Below, in pieces: positions 49,252 through 59,941 of a stretch of 64,000 nucleotides of DNA. The stretch covers positions 4,477,001-4,541,000 of the forward strand of contig NZ_CP120683.1 of NCBI RefSeq assembly GCF_030506325.1. The letters run 5' to 3'. The notes below the pieces were generated by a model that made no database searches, had not been told where the DNA came from, and was given only the letters and a program-made list of their open reading frames with translations. The translations under genes and the position numbers were made by a program. Source of the DNA: Tunicatimonas pelagia (GTDB lineage Bacteria > Bacteroidota > Bacteroidia > Cytophagales > Cyclobacteriaceae). Within the stretch, counting starts at the first letter, position 1, and each line of letters begins with the position of its first letter.

Positions 49252-52035
49252 TTAGTTTTTCGTAATAAACTCATCCAAGTTCAGCATAGCATTGGCCACT
49301 AGCGTTAACGCATGTAGATTGATGGGTTCTAGCTCAGTACCTACTACATTTTGTATTAGTCCTTCTGATGTGTAGTGGGCTAGTGCATCTTGATACAACG
49401 CAATTAGTACGGCTACTTTCTTATCATCGGGCTTACGTAGTATTACCCGCTCGTACCCTCTTACCAGTGCAGTCGTCACATCAGTCGGGTTATCTTCTGT
49501 CATTAACTCAGCTAGCTGTTTGGCAGCGGCGTATAAAGTAGAATCGTTTAGTAGAGTTAGTGCCTGAAGCGGAGTGTTAGTCCGAATACGACGCGAGATA
49601 CAGACATTACGGGCAGTACCATCAAAGGTCGTCAGCATGGGGTGCGGGCTGATTCTTTTAGTGAAAATATACAGCGAACGGCGGTATTGTTCTGAAGTAG
49701 TATCGGCAATCCAGTTGCTCCAAATACCACGATTAGCATCAGGGCGAGCAACTTTTATACTGGGGCCTAGTACCTTTCGGTTTAATAAATTGGTAACCGC
49801 GAGCACCTGGTCACGGATCTGCTCGGCCGATAGTCGTACCCGAGTACCTCGGGATAAAAGGCGGTTGAGTGGGTCTTTTTCTATTTTCTTATCGGTAGCC
49901 TGCGAACTTTGGCGATAAGTAGCTGAGGTAACTATCAGTTTCAGCAATGATTTTATGCTCCACCGGTACTCGTTGACTAACTGCACTGCCAACCAATCCA
50001 GCAATTCGGGGTGCGAAGGTGAAGCACCTTGGGAACCAAATTCTTCTGAGGTTTCAATAATGCCAGTTCCGAAAATTTCCTTCCAAAAATGATTGACGGC
50101 TACCCGGGCAGTTAGTGGGTTATCTTTACTTACCAGCCACTGGGCCATACCTAACCGGTTATTTAGTAAGCCATCGGGTATCTCGCCTAAAATTTCTGGT
50201 ACGTCGGCACTTACTAATTGACCCTGGGTTGTCCAGTTGCCCCGTTCAAACACATAAGTTTTTCGGCTTTTGTTGCGGGGTAAATCCTGCATGATAGGAG
50301 TTTCTTCCGGTTGGATAGAAGATAGATAAACCAGCCGCTGGTTAAACTCTTCACTGTATTGCTTCTTTCGTGGGTTTCGTTCGTGGTAGTAAATCCAGTC
50401 CAAATGAAAGAGATGCTGAGCCAAATCCTGGTTCTTACGAAAAAGGTAATACACATTCCGTGTTCCGACCCTGGGCTTTACCGAGACAGTAAACTCCCGC
50501 CACTTGTCAGGTTCGGGCTTGGTCATCGCCCATCGGTTCCACTTGCCGGTAGTGGTTATCTCGGCTTGCCCTAACTTTTCGCCATTTACTGAATCTAGCC
50601 GTGCTTCAATAAAACCGCCAGAAAGAGCGGTAGCGCAGCGAAAAGAGATTTTCTCTACTTCACTCAAATCTACGTCTTCAAACATAATCCAGGAGCTGTC
50701 CTGTATCTGCCAAACTACATCCTGGTAAGGAACCAGTAACTCGATGAGCTTGCTAGAAGCATGGTATTCTTCCGCTTCTACTTTGCGATAGCCTAAATGG
50801 TGAAGTAAAGATTCTTTTTGCTGATGCAAGAATTGAGTACTCTGGTTAGGCGGAGTATCGACATTGTCCAAATGATCTTTCAGCCAGGTAAGGGTAGATT
50901 GTACTTTTATAGCATCTTCCCCTTCGTAGGTAAATAGCTTAGGTTGTTCGTTGTAAATATCGCGGTCAACTGTGTTGTTAAAGAACGCCATAAATTGATA
51001 AAACTCCTGGTGCCGAAATGGGTCATAAGGGTGACTATGGCACTGTACACAAGCCATCGTAGTACCTTGCCACACTTCAAAGGTTGTACCTACCCGCTCT
51101 ACAACAGCAGCTACCCGAAATTCTTCATTATCGGTTCCTCCTTCATCATTGGCCATAGTATTGCGGTGAAAAGCTGTGGCAATCAACTGATCTTTGGTAG
51201 GGTTAGGTAATAGGTCGCCCGCCAATTGTTCAATCGTAAACTGATCGTAAGGCATATCTTGATTAAAAGCGTTAATTACCCAATCGCGGTACTTCCAGAT
51301 AGAGCGATCCAGATCTTTTTCGTAACCTTTAGTATCAGCGTAGCGGGCTAGATCCAACCACATAGCTGCCCAACGTTCGCCAAAGTGAGGCGAGTCTAAT
51401 AAGTGGTCTACCAGCTTCTCGTAGGCATCACTACTACTATCAGCTAAAAAAACTTGCGCCTCTTCGGGCGTAGGGGGCAACCCGGTTAAGTCTAGGTATA
51501 AACGGCGTAGTAAAATTTCTTTACCTGCTTCAGCCGCTGGAGTAAGATTATGTGCTTCTAACTTATTGTAGATAAAATAGTCGACATCGTTTTTGAGGTT
51601 ACCAATCTCTGCTTTAGGAGGACTAATGCTAGTGTCGGGAGAAATGTACGCCCAATGATCTTCCCACTGAGCGCCTTCATTAATCCACTGACTAATTAGC
51701 TCAATTTCTGCTTCGTTGAGCGGCTCACCATCCGAAGGCATTCGGTACTCCGGGTCATGGTGGACAATTCGCTGGTACATACCGCTACTTTCGGCGTCTC
51801 CGGGGACAATAGCTGGAATACCAGACTCGGCGGTATCGAGGGCTTCCTCTCGAAAAAGAAAACTAACTCCGGCTGACTTCTTAACCCCACCGTGGCAAGA
51901 AATGCACTTACTGTTGATGATCGGACGAATATGCTGGTTGTAGCTAATAGGTTCATTAGTATCTTGCAATGTAAAGAACATCACTGCAACTAGCGAGGTG
52001 ACCCCCAATCCGATGAACCAACTTTTCGAGTTCAT
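49252..52035 (-). CDS. PSD1 cytochrome c / DUF1549 / DUF1553 protein, membrane-anchored
   Basis: A 927-residue protein. A single N-terminal helix ([18 protein letters not shown]) anchors it. A planctomycete-type cytochrome c domain follows, with heme motif C44-I-S-C47-H in [11 protein letters not shown], and then DUF1549 ([51 protein letters not shown] with a second CxxCH). DUF1553 occupies the C-terminal third ([34 protein letters not shown]). The role is unknown; co-occurrence with DUF1501 and sulfatases suggests polysaccharide processing. The divergent gene at 52227 is a paralogue. Confidence 0.9.
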   Translation of the reverse strand: MNSKSWFIGLGVTSLVAVMFFTLQDTNEPISYNQHIRPIINSKCISCHGGVKKSAGVSFLFREEALDTAESGIPAIVPGDAESSGMYQRIVHHDPEYRMPSDGEPLNEAEIELISQWINEGAQWEDHWAYISPDTSISPPKAEIGNLKNDVDYFIYNKLEAHNLTPAAEAGKEILLRRLYLDLTGLPPTPEEAQVFLADSSSDAYEKLVDHLLDSPHFGERWAAMWLDLARYADTKGYEKDLDRSIWKYRDWVINAFNQDMPYDQFTIEQLAGDLLPNPTKDQLIATAFHRNTMANDEGGTDNEEFRVAAVVERVGTTFEVWQGTTMACVQCHSHPYDPFRHQEFYQFMAFFNNTVDRDIYNEQPKLFTYEGEDAIKVQSTLTWLKDHLDNVDTPPNQSTQFLHQQKESLLHHLGYRKVEAEEYHASSKLIELLVPYQDVVWQIQDSSWIMFEDVDLSEVEKISFRCATALSGGFIEARLDSVNGEKLGQAEITTTGKWNRWAMTKPEPDKWREFTVSVKPRVGTRNVYYLFRKNQDLAQHLFHLDWIYYHERNPRKKQYSEEFNQRLVYLSSIQPEETPIMQDLPRNKSRKTYVFERGNWTTQGQLVSADVPEILGEIPDGLLNNRLGMAQWLVSKDNPLTARVAVNHFWKEIFGTGIIETSEEFGSQGASPSHPELLDWLAVQLVNEYRWSIKSLLKLIVTSATYRQSSQATDKKIEKDPLNRLLSRGTRVRLSAEQIRDQVLAVTNLLNRKVLGPSIKVARPDANRGIWSNWIADTTSEQYRRSLYIFTKRISPHPMLTTFDGTARNVCISRRIRTNTPLQALTLLNDSTLYAAAKQLAELMTEDNPTDVTTALVRGYERVILRKPDDKKVAVLIALYQDALAHYTSEGLIQNVVGTELEPINLHALTLVANAMLNLDEFITKN

Positions 52036-52226
52036 AAAAGCTACTGTTGATTAATTTTTTGGTGCTTTGTAAGATAAGAAATCTGATCGATAATTTCTCA
52101 ATTTACCCGAATGCCATTGGTTTGGGGCGTTGAGTCGCAAGAAACTAATATTTTGTGAGTCAGGTTAAATAAGCAACAATTTCTAGTAATTCTGTAAATT
52201 GGTGGATCAATGCAACGCCTTTTCCT

Positions 52227-55200
52227 ATGATTAGAAACCTCATACTTTTTTTACTAATTTCTTTGTTGTGGAGCTGTTCTCAGAGCGGAAATCTTGATCC
52301 GGAGATTGCTGAGCAGTTGCCTGAAGAGGTCAGCTACAACTTCCACGTTAAGCCGATTTTGTCGGATCGTTGCTTTGCCTGTCATGGACCGGATGAAGCG
52401 GCAATTGAAGCCGGATTAAGTTTGAGCGATGAAACCTTGGCTTTTGCTAAGTTAGAAAGCGGCGAACACGCGATTGTTCCCGGTAAACCTCATCAAAGCG
52501 GATTGGTAGACCGCATCTTTTCGGATGATCCCGAAACGGTTATGCCTCCACCGGAGTCAAATCTTACCCTGACGGAATACGAAAAAGCAGTACTAACCCG
52601 CTGGATAGAAGAAGGGGCCGAGTACGAACCTCACTGGTCATTTATTAAACCGGAAAAACCGGAAGTACCTAAAGTGCAACAAGAAGATTGGGCAAATAAC
52701 GATATTGACCGATTTGTACTGGCTAAACTAGAAGAAAAAGGCTTTGAACCTAGTGATCGCGCTACCAAAGAAAAACTTATCCGCCGAGTCACTTTTGATT
52801 TAACGGGTCTTCCCCCGACAATCGAAGAAGTAGATAAATTTTTAGCAGACAATTCATCGGATGCTTACGAGAAGGTGGTAGATCGTTTATTGAACTCGCC
52901 TCGCTACGGAGAGCGTATGGCTACCGAATGGCTGGATGTGGCTCGCTATGCCGATTCCCACGGTTACCAAGATGATGGAATGCGGAACATGTGGCCTTGG
53001 CGCGATTGGGTGATTGAATCGTTTAACCAAAATATGCCCTACGATCAATTCATTATCTGGCAATTGGCCGGAGATATGCTGCCCGATGCTACCCAGGAAC
53101 AAAAGTTAGCCAGTGGGTTTAATCGCAACCACCTGCAAAGCCAGGAGGGAGGAATTGTTTCGGAAGAATACCGAGTAGAGTATGTGGCCGACCGAGCCAA
53201 TACACTGGGTACGGCATTTTTGGGACTGACGGTAGAGTGCTCCCGATGCCACGATCATAAGTACGACCCCATCTCCCAAGAAGAATACTTTTCACTCTAT
53301 GCCTTCTTCAACAGCATTAACGAAACCGGACAGATTCCCTACATGGGCGAGGCCAGCCCCACCGTAATTTTAACGGATGATGAGGCTGAGCAGCAATTAT
53401 CTTTCTTAGAGGAAAAGATTCTGGAAAAAGAAGCAGAGGTGAATCCTGACCAAACAGCTTATCAGCAAGGCTTTGCTGAGTGGCTAACGCAGGTGAAAAA
53501 TCATGCTGCCGATCATACTATTTCTTTGAAGAGCAGAATTGGACATTATCCGCTAGATAACCCAGTAGATAATAAGTTTCGTAATCTGGCAGCCCCGAAA
53601 CAGCCCGCCACAATGGTGGTAAGTCAGCAAGACAAGGAGCCAGAGATTGTAGATGGTAAATTCGGGAAGGCAGTACGTTTGGTGGGCGATAGCTACGTGG
53701 ATATGGGTGAAGAGATTGGCTACTTCGAACGCAATGAACCATTTTCTATCAGCCTGTGGTACAAAGCCCTGAAAGATAGCATTGAAGGGCCAGTGTTTAC
53801 CCGCTCGGGAGGCTACTTTAATGGCAACCGGGGCTACGTATTTTGGCTACGCCCCGATCGTACCCTTTCGGTGAGTCTCAACCATACTTGGCCCGCTAAC
53901 AGTATTGAGATTCATACCGAAGAGAGGCTTCCGGTTAACGAATGGGTCCATTTGGTAATGACTTACGACGGATCGAGCCGAGCCAGTGGTCTTACGGTAT
54001 ATCTTAACGGGCAGCCAATGCGCCACCAAATCGTTACTGACCACCTAAGGCGTAGCATGATTACTTACGGCAAAGACAAAGAAAGTTGGGGTGGTCTGGG
54101 GAACTTACGCATCGGTAAGCTACACGATGAAACCATTGAGGGTATTGAGGTTGATGAATTTCAAGTGTTCGGCCAAAAGCTAAGTGCGGTAGGCGTGGCT
54201 GAGTTGTACGGTGAGCCTAACCCGATTGTAAAGTTCTTAGAATCAGAAGACCAGCAACCACTGCTGGATTACTACTTGCAAAACTACGATCAGGGCTATC
54301 GCACTACGCTGGCTAAGCTCACTGAGTTGCGCGGCGACGAAAACGATATTCTGAGTGCGCTACCAGAGGTAATGGTAATGAAAGAACTGGCCGAACCTCG
54401 ACCGACCTTTGTTCTCGACCGCGGGGCGTACGATGCGCCTACCAAGCGGGTTAATCCGACTACACCCGTATCTGTAATGGCGTTTCCCGAAGACTTGCCC
54501 ACTAATCGCTTAGGACTAGCACAGTGGCTGGTTCACGAAGATAATCCGCTTACGGCTCGGGTAGCGGTAAATCGCTACTGGCAAATGCTCTTCGGTCGCG
54601 GGCTGGTGAATACCTCGAACGACTTTGGTAATCAGGGTGAGTTTCCTTCGCATCCCGAACTGCTCGACTGGTTGGCCATTCAATTCTGGGAATCAGGGTG
54701 GGATGTGAAGGCACTGCTTCGGATGCTGGTTACTTCGGCCACCTACCAGCAGGCGTCGGTACCTTCGCCCGAACTATTAGAGCAGGATAAAGCCAATGTT
54801 TGGCTCGCCCGGGGGCCTAGTTACCGTATGCCCGCCGAAATGATTCGTGATAATGCTTTAGCGGCCAGTGGTTTGCTGAATGATTCCATTGGTGGTCCCA
54901 GTGTAAAGCCTTATCAGCCTCCCGGACTGTGGAAGGAATTGGCTACCCGAAATGTTACTGAATATGTGCCAGATACTGGTGATGATTTGTACCGTCGCGG
55001 TATGTACACTATCTGGAAGCGAAGCTCACCGCCCCCATCGATGATTAGCTTCGATGCCGCCGATAAATACCTCTGTACTGTAAAGCGACAAAAGACCAAT
55101 ACGCCTCTTCAAGCCTTGGTGCTACTGAACGACCCGCAGTACGTAGAAGCCGCTCGAATGCTAGCCGAGCGAATGGTTACCGAAGGAGGAGAGGATCTAG

Positions 55201-55448
55201 ATGATCAGATACGCTTTGGTTTCAAAACCCTAACTAGTCGTGAGCCAGACTCGAGAGAGCTAGCTCTACTAAAACAATTGTACCAAGAAGAAAAAGCAGT
55301 ATTTAGCGAAGAACCTGTGAGTGCAGACAGCTTATTGCAGGTGGGTGAATATCCCCGCGATTTTGCTATTCCTAAGGATCAGTTGGCTGCCCTAACCATA
55401 GTAGCGAATACATTAGTCAATTATGATGAAGCGGTGTATAAACGATAA
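52227..55448 (+). CDS. PSD1 cytochrome c / DUF1549 / LamG / DUF1553 lipoprotein
   Basis: A 1073-residue lipoprotein (ISLLWSC lipobox, lipidated Cys17). The heme motif C49-F-A-C52-H in SDRCFACHGPDEA opens a PSD1 domain, followed by DUF1549 (EWLDVARYADSHGYQDD, LTVECSRCHDHKYDPIS). A LamG-like concanavalin domain is inserted near residues 430-660 (EPFSISLWYKALKD, LVMTYDGSSRASGLTVYLNG), and DUF1553 comes last ([34 protein letters not shown]). Unlike its divergent paralogue it has the lectin-like insert, suggesting carbohydrate binding. A DUF1501 gene follows after an intervening Uma2 gene. Confidence 0.92.
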   Translation: MIRNLILFLLISLLWSCSQSGNLDPEIAEQLPEEVSYNFHVKPILSDRCFACHGPDEAAIEAGLSLSDETLAFAKLESGEHAIVPGKPHQSGLVDRIFSDDPETVMPPPESNLTLTEYEKAVLTRWIEEGAEYEPHWSFIKPEKPEVPKVQQEDWANNDIDRFVLAKLEEKGFEPSDRATKEKLIRRVTFDLTGLPPTIEEVDKFLADNSSDAYEKVVDRLLNSPRYGERMATEWLDVARYADSHGYQDDGMRNMWPWRDWVIESFNQNMPYDQFIIWQLAGDMLPDATQEQKLASGFNRNHLQSQEGGIVSEEYRVEYVADRANTLGTAFLGLTVECSRCHDHKYDPISQEEYFSLYAFFNSINETGQIPYMGEASPTVILTDDEAEQQLSFLEEKILEKEAEVNPDQTAYQQGFAEWLTQVKNHAADHTISLKSRIGHYPLDNPVDNKFRNLAAPKQPATMVVSQQDKEPEIVDGKFGKAVRLVGDSYVDMGEEIGYFERNEPFSISLWYKALKDSIEGPVFTRSGGYFNGNRGYVFWLRPDRTLSVSLNHTWPANSIEIHTEERLPVNEWVHLVMTYDGSSRASGLTVYLNGQPMRHQIVTDHLRRSMITYGKDKESWGGLGNLRIGKLHDETIEGIEVDEFQVFGQKLSAVGVAELYGEPNPIVKFLESEDQQPLLDYYLQNYDQGYRTTLAKLTELRGDENDILSALPEVMVMKELAEPRPTFVLDRGAYDAPTKRVNPTTPVSVMAFPEDLPTNRLGLAQWLVHEDNPLTARVAVNRYWQMLFGRGLVNTSNDFGNQGEFPSHPELLDWLAIQFWESGWDVKALLRMLVTSATYQQASVPSPELLEQDKANVWLARGPSYRMPAEMIRDNALAASGLLNDSIGGPSVKPYQPPGLWKELATRNVTEYVPDTGDDLYRRGMYTIWKRSSPPPSMISFDAADKYLCTVKRQKTNTPLQALVLLNDPQYVEAARMLAERMVTEGGEDLDDQIRFGFKTLTSREPDSRELALLKQLYQEEKAVFSEEPVSADSLLQVGEYPRDFAIPKDQLAALTIVANTLVNYDEAVYKR

Positions 55449-55507
55449 GATCAACGAAGCATTAAAACGCGCTTGTAGTGCGTTCACTAAAATAAAATAA
55501 TAAGGTT

Positions 55508-56074
55508 ATGGAATCCACTAAAACCGTCACTCGGATTACGTATCAGGAGTTCCTAAATATGGAAATCCCTGATGATGACAACTACATCTACGAACTACTG
55601 AACGGCGAAATTGTGAAATACTCTGCCCCCGAATCTAAGCATCAAATAGCATCAGCTAATCTACACCTCATAATGGGTAGCTATGTTAAACAGAAAAAAC
55701 TAGGCCGAGTGCTGTACGCTCCTATCAGTGTATTTTTAGGTGAATACAGTGCTCCTCGACCTGATTTGCTGTTTGTGTCTACTAAGAAGCAAGAAATTAT
55801 TCAGCAGAAGGGCGTAATGGGAACACCTGATTTGATGATAGAAATTGTATCTCCTGGCTCAGTGGTACGCGATCGAGTACACAAAAAGGAAATATATCAA
55901 CAAGCAGGTGTGCCTGAGTACTGGATTGTTGACCCTAAGTATCTCACCGTAGAGGTGTACGAACTTATTGATTCCGGCTACGCGCTTTTCCAGGATGTAG
56001 AAGGCGAAGGTACTATCGAGTCCAAAGTGATTGAGGGGTTGAAGATTGATGTGGGGGATATTTTTGGTGAATAG
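55508..56074 (+). CDS. Uma2/DUF820-family PD-(D/E)xK protein
   Basis: A 188-residue protein of the Uma2 family. The core is [16 protein letters not shown], then [10 protein letters not shown] and [20 protein letters not shown], containing the P-D and E-x-V nuclease-like residues, then [14 protein letters not shown]. The family is abundant in cyanobacteria and Cytophagales, where many copies occur per genome; the role is unknown. It separates the lipoprotein gene from its DUF1501 partner, which are adjacent in the other pair at 47.8-52.0 kb, so it appears inserted. A heptamer tract follows its stop. Confidence 0.9.
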   Translation: MESTKTVTRITYQEFLNMEIPDDDNYIYELLNGEIVKYSAPESKHQIASANLHLIMGSYVKQKKLGRVLYAPISVFLGEYSAPRPDLLFVSTKKQEIIQQKGVMGTPDLMIEIVSPGSVVRDRVHKKEIYQQAGVPEYWIVDPKYLTVEVYELIDSGYALFQDVEGEGTIESKVIEGLKIDVGDIFGE

Positions 56075-56080
56075 GCGGCC

Positions 56081-56122
56081 GCAATCGAGCAATAGAACAA
56101 TTGATCCATCGAACAATAGATC
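56081..56122. repeat. Degenerate heptamer tract
   Basis: Six heptamers in register: GCAATCG, AGCAATA, GAACAAT, TGATCCA, TCGAACA, ATAGATC. It fills the gap between the Uma2 gene and the DUF1501 start. Confidence 0.55.
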
Positions 56123-56123
56123 C

Positions 56124-57569
56124 ATGAAACTCTTACATAACCAACATATTGACCGACGGGATTTTTTGAGTAAAACTAGCTTAGGGCTAGGCAGTGTTGC
56201 TTTGTCTTCTTTGCTAGGTTCTACTAAATTGTTTGGTAAATCCGTCTTAAGCGACAATAACCCTATTAATCATCTTCATTTCGCTCCCAAAGCCAAGCGA
56301 GTAATCTATCTTTTCCAAAGTGGTGGCCCATCTCAGTTAGAAACCTTCGATTATAAACCTACGCTTCAGGAGCGCGTAGGGCAGGAGTTGCCCGAATCGG
56401 TACGGGGTGGGCAACGGCTGACGGGGATGACAGCAGGACAGAAATCGTTTCCATTGGCTGGATCAGTATTTGACTTTGCTCAGTACGGGAACAGCGGGGC
56501 TTGGGTGAGCGAACTGATGCCACATACGGCTAAAATTGTAGACGAACTCTGCTTTATCAAATCCATGCATACCGAAGCCATCAATCACGATCCGGCGATT
56601 ACTTTTTTCCAAACGGGTTCTCAGCAAAATGGGCGTCCGTCTATCGGTTCGTGGATTAGCTATGGTTTGGGTAGCGATAACGAAAATCTACCGTCTTTTT
56701 GTGTTTTATTATCAAGGGGAAAAGAGGGTGGACAGCCACTGTACGCCAAACTCTGGGGTAGTGGCTTCCTGCCATCGCTGCACCAGGGAGTGCAGTTTCG
56801 ATCGGGAAAAGATCCGGTATTGTACCTGAACGATCCACCTGGTATGAAGAAAACCAGTCGACGAAGAATGTTGGATTATCTAAACGAGCTACACGATATT
56901 CAGTACGAGAAAGTAGCCGACCCGGAGATTAACTCGCGTATTGCTCAGTACGAGATGGCGTACCGGATGCAAGCCTCGGTGCCGGATACAATGGATATCT
57001 CGCGAGAGCCAGATTACATTTACGATATGTACGGTGAGCAGTCACGACAACCAGGCACGTTTGCGGCTAACTGCCTATTGGCTCGTCGGCTCATTGAAAA
57101 AGATGTAAAGTTTGTGCAGCTCTATCACCAAGGTTGGGATCAGCACGGTAATTTGCCTAACGATATTCAGATTATGGCGAAGAGTGTCGATCAGCCTTCG
57201 GCTGCGTTGGTAATGGACTTAAAACAACGGGGGTTGCTAGATGATACGCTGGTGATTTGGGGCGGAGAGTTTGGCCGCACCAATTATTCTCAGGGCAAAC
57301 TAACTAAAGAAAACTACGGACGCGATCATCATCCGCGCTGCTTCAGTATCTGGATGGCCGGGGGCGGCATCAAAAAAGGTATCAGCTACGGTGAAACCTG
57401 TGAGTTTGGCTACAACATCGTAAAGAACCCCGTTCACGTCCACGACTTCCAGGCTACGCTAATGCACTTACTCGGTGTAGACCACGAACGGCTAACTTTC
57501 AAGCACCAAGGCCGCCGTTTTCGCCTCACCGACGTACACGGGCACATTGTGAAGGATATTATTGCTTAG
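56124..57569 (+). CDS. DUF1501 protein with twin-arginine signal
   Basis: About 481 residues. [20 protein letters not shown] is a Tat signal. [56 protein letters not shown] and the [20 protein letters not shown] segment match DUF1501, and [20 protein letters not shown] is the shared C-terminus also seen in the paralogue at 47778-49250. Frame extensions upstream of ATG 56124 run through heptamer repeat DNA. It probably works with the PSD1/DUF1549 lipoprotein encoded upstream. Confidence 0.9.
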   Translation: MKLLHNQHIDRRDFLSKTSLGLGSVALSSLLGSTKLFGKSVLSDNNPINHLHFAPKAKRVIYLFQSGGPSQLETFDYKPTLQERVGQELPESVRGGQRLTGMTAGQKSFPLAGSVFDFAQYGNSGAWVSELMPHTAKIVDELCFIKSMHTEAINHDPAITFFQTGSQQNGRPSIGSWISYGLGSDNENLPSFCVLLSRGKEGGQPLYAKLWGSGFLPSLHQGVQFRSGKDPVLYLNDPPGMKKTSRRRMLDYLNELHDIQYEKVADPEINSRIAQYEMAYRMQASVPDTMDISREPDYIYDMYGEQSRQPGTFAANCLLARRLIEKDVKFVQLYHQGWDQHGNLPNDIQIMAKSVDQPSAALVMDLKQRGLLDDTLVIWGGEFGRTNYSQGKLTKENYGRDHHPRCFSIWMAGGGIKKGISYGETCEFGYNIVKNPVHVHDFQATLMHLLGVDHERLTFKHQGRRFRLTDVHGHIVKDIIA

Positions 57570-57592
57570 CATCCTCACCAAATAGAGTATCT

Positions 57593-58465
57593 ATGTACAG
57601 ACTACTTGCTTCGTTCATTCTTCTACTTTCTGCTTTTTATTCGGTGGGGCAAGATAAACCTGGTACGCTTCTGTGGGCGGTAAGTAAGGTAGGTGTTAGC
57701 GATACATCGTACCTGTTCGGAACATTTCATGAGGTGGATCCTTATTTCTTTTTATCTTTATCAAGTTCAGTAAAAAAGTTAGAGCAGGTCGATGTGCTTT
57801 TTGTGGAACAGACGGCAATCAATACTGATGTATCTTCTTCAGAAGAGGTCAAGCTCAATTATTGGACAGTTGAACAGTGGGACAATCTTCTAGATAAAGA
57901 ACAAAAGCAGATATTTGAATCGTTTGTAGAAAAATCTGAAAGTCCCGAGTATTATGAGTCACCACCTTTACTCTTAACATTAAATCTTACTCAAATATAC
58001 ACACGGTTCTTTTGTGATGATAATGGTCGTAAATCTTACGAGACGATGGATAGCTTCATAGAAAAGACCGCTTTAAACAAAAAGAGGGAAGTAAGGTCTC
58101 TGGATGAAAATCAAACGAATATTCTTTTGCGATCTTCTCTTGGCAGTACTTCTGAAGAGGATTCTGCGTATGCAGTTGCGTGTGTCGAATTAATGACCAA
58201 AATGCTAAACAGCGATTTATCAGGTTGTGAGTTTGTAGAAGATTACAAAGAACTTAATATTGACTATCAGTTAGAAAGGAAAGAGCATGAGCATCCCTTT
58301 GAATTAACAGAGCGTAATGACCGATGGATGACGGTTCTGGACGAAGTTTTTAAAGAAAACAGCTGTTTTGTAGCAGTTGGCTTTCGGCATTTACAGTATA
58401 AACAAGGGCTAGTTCAGCAACTAAGGGAATTAGGGTATTCGGTAGAACCTATTGCTGCTCGCTAG
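57593..58465 (+). CDS. TraB/GumN-family exported protein
   Basis: A 290-residue protein with a signal peptide ending near FYSVGQD. LLWAVSKVGVSDTSYLFGTF with HEVD is the first TraB/GumN motif (G-T-x-H). The late FKENSCFVAVGFRHLQYKQG and LVQQLRELGYSVEPI form the second (V-A-V-G-x-x-H-L and the C-terminal GYxV). The family includes TIKI-like metalloproteases, but the E. coli YbaP-type members have no confirmed function. It follows the DUF1501 gene by 23 bases and may be in the same transcript. Confidence 0.88.
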   Translation: MYRLLASFILLLSAFYSVGQDKPGTLLWAVSKVGVSDTSYLFGTFHEVDPYFFLSLSSSVKKLEQVDVLFVEQTAINTDVSSSEEVKLNYWTVEQWDNLLDKEQKQIFESFVEKSESPEYYESPPLLLTLNLTQIYTRFFCDDNGRKSYETMDSFIEKTALNKKREVRSLDENQTNILLRSSLGSTSEEDSAYAVACVELMTKMLNSDLSGCEFVEDYKELNIDYQLERKEHEHPFELTERNDRWMTVLDEVFKENSCFVAVGFRHLQYKQGLVQQLRELGYSVEPIAAR

Positions 58466-58511
58466 CTCGAATGAGACAAAACTAACTTTTTAACTTGTCA
58501 ATCTATTGCCT

Positions 58512-58826
58512 ATGAAACGAGTTGCTTTCAAAATGCAGTTGCTTCCCGAATACGCGGAAGAGTACCGAAAACGGCACGATGCCATTTGGCCAGAACTGGT
58601 GGATTTGCTGCACCAAAGCGGTATCAGCGATTACCATATTTTTCATGACCCGGATACGCACGAATTGTTTGCTACTTACGTGTTGGCCGATGACCGTAAG
58701 GTAGATCAACTAGCGCATGAGTCGGTGATGAAAAAGTGGTGGGCTTATATGAAAGACATCATGGAAACCCACGAAGACAATTCCCCCATTAGTAAACCAT
58801 TGGAGGAAGTCTTCTCTATGAAATAG
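58512..58826 (+). CDS. rhaM: L-rhamnose mutarotase
   Basis: RhaM interconverts alpha and beta L-rhamnose. The 104-residue protein has the diagnostic residues Tyr18 and His22 in EEYRKRHDAIWPEL and the tandem Trp76-Trp77 in VMKKWWAYMKDIME, with FATYVLADDRKV before it. Size and order match the family. No other L-rhamnose catabolic gene is nearby, though the sulfatase/rhamnosidase fusion at 11.7 kb would release the sugar. An upstream Met two codons earlier (58506) is possible. The enzyme acts in the cytoplasm. Confidence 0.92.
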   Translation: MKRVAFKMQLLPEYAEEYRKRHDAIWPELVDLLHQSGISDYHIFHDPDTHELFATYVLADDRKVDQLAHESVMKKWWAYMKDIMETHEDNSPISKPLEEVFSMK

Positions 58827-58834
58827 CCCTCCGC

Positions 58835-59941
58835 TTACTCAGCTATAGAAATATTCTCTGATGAAGGAAAACGAGCGCGAACTCCCCATCCGCCGAAATT
58901 CTCCGTTACAGCAAACCAGACTTCATTGTTCCCTTTGTTAAGTGGCAAATAGACAGTATCAAAGTAGCCAATGGTGCCTAGGTAGCGATAATCACGGGAG
59001 CGGAAGTTGCGCTGACCGCCGTAGACTGCTTTACCGTTTACAAACACTGTCACCATATCAGAATAGCCAATAAGTAGGGGTTTTATCTGCTTTTGGTCAG
59101 CATCTACCGTAAATTTAGCCACAACCGTATTGGTTTCTTCGGCCACTGCACTCACCTGCCCCAGATTTACCGTACCTGATGACTCGCTCATCAGTGTTCG
59201 CCAATTTAGTCTGCTCTTGAAACCTTTGGATAGCTCAGTCTGATTTTCAAGCTGTTTACTACCAAAAGCATTAGAAACTTCCCACTGCATCACGGTGCCT
59301 TCTTTCGCTGCCGGAAACGATTGGGGAGCACTCTTGATGGGTGGATTTTCCACCGACTGAAAGCTGAAATTGGCGAAGTAAGCCTCCTTTCCTCCGGTGT
59401 AAATTCCCATAAACCCAGCTTCAGCCTTTCGTTTTAGATCAAAAGCGTGCAGCACTGGCACATTCATATTATCGATGTAGACTTCCATTTGCTGGTCAGC
59501 AATAACTAACTTTACGTGCATCCATTCCTGGAAACGGTAGAAGTGAGGAGTGCCGTGGCCTTCTCCGTAGTACAGTTGCCAGCCAGCCATTCCGTTATAA
59601 ACCGGAGTATACTGCATAGCATCGGGATTACCCGACTGATGCGCTCGCATATAGTATTCTTCGTAATTCTCCTGGTCTTGCATCCGGAACATTGCCCCTA
59701 CAAAACCTCGTTCGCTATTAAAGGCGATGTCATATTCAATGATTCCATTCTTAAGTGATACATCAGACAGGTAAGCTCGACCGTTAGTCAGCTTTACTGC
59801 TGATTGCCCTTTATATTCTTCCAGGGTGTGCTCGCCAGAGAACTCCCAACGATCGGAGGAAAAGGCAACTACTTCGGGTGATTGGGCAAAGGCTAAAGTT
59901 GTAGCAAAAACGAATAGGTTAAGAAATACAGAAATTTTCAT
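58835..59941 (-). CDS. Secreted protein with a concanavalin-like domain and a C-terminal beta-domain
   Basis: A 368-residue exported protein (signal peptide to about FATTLAFAQS). Residues about 30-195 fold as a LamG/DUF1080-type concanavalin sandwich (YLSDVSLKNGIIEYDIAFNS, FRMQDQENYEEYYMRAHQSG, MHVKLVIADQQMEVYIDN). The last 150 residues resemble a galactose-binding-type jelly roll (VTVFVNGKAVYGGQ, LPLNKGNNEVWFAVTENFGG). The protein probably binds glycans at the cell surface; no catalytic motif was recognised. It converges on rhaM. Confidence 0.72.
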   Translation of the reverse strand: MKISVFLNLFVFATTLAFAQSPEVVAFSSDRWEFSGEHTLEEYKGQSAVKLTNGRAYLSDVSLKNGIIEYDIAFNSERGFVGAMFRMQDQENYEEYYMRAHQSGNPDAMQYTPVYNGMAGWQLYYGEGHGTPHFYRFQEWMHVKLVIADQQMEVYIDNMNVPVLHAFDLKRKAEAGFMGIYTGGKEAYFANFSFQSVENPPIKSAPQSFPAAKEGTVMQWEVSNAFGSKQLENQTELSKGFKSRLNWRTLMSESSGTVNLGQVSAVAEETNTVVAKFTVDADQKQIKPLLIGYSDMVTVFVNGKAVYGGQRNFRSRDYRYLGTIGYFDTVYLPLNKGNNEVWFAVTENFGGWGVRARFPSSENISIAE

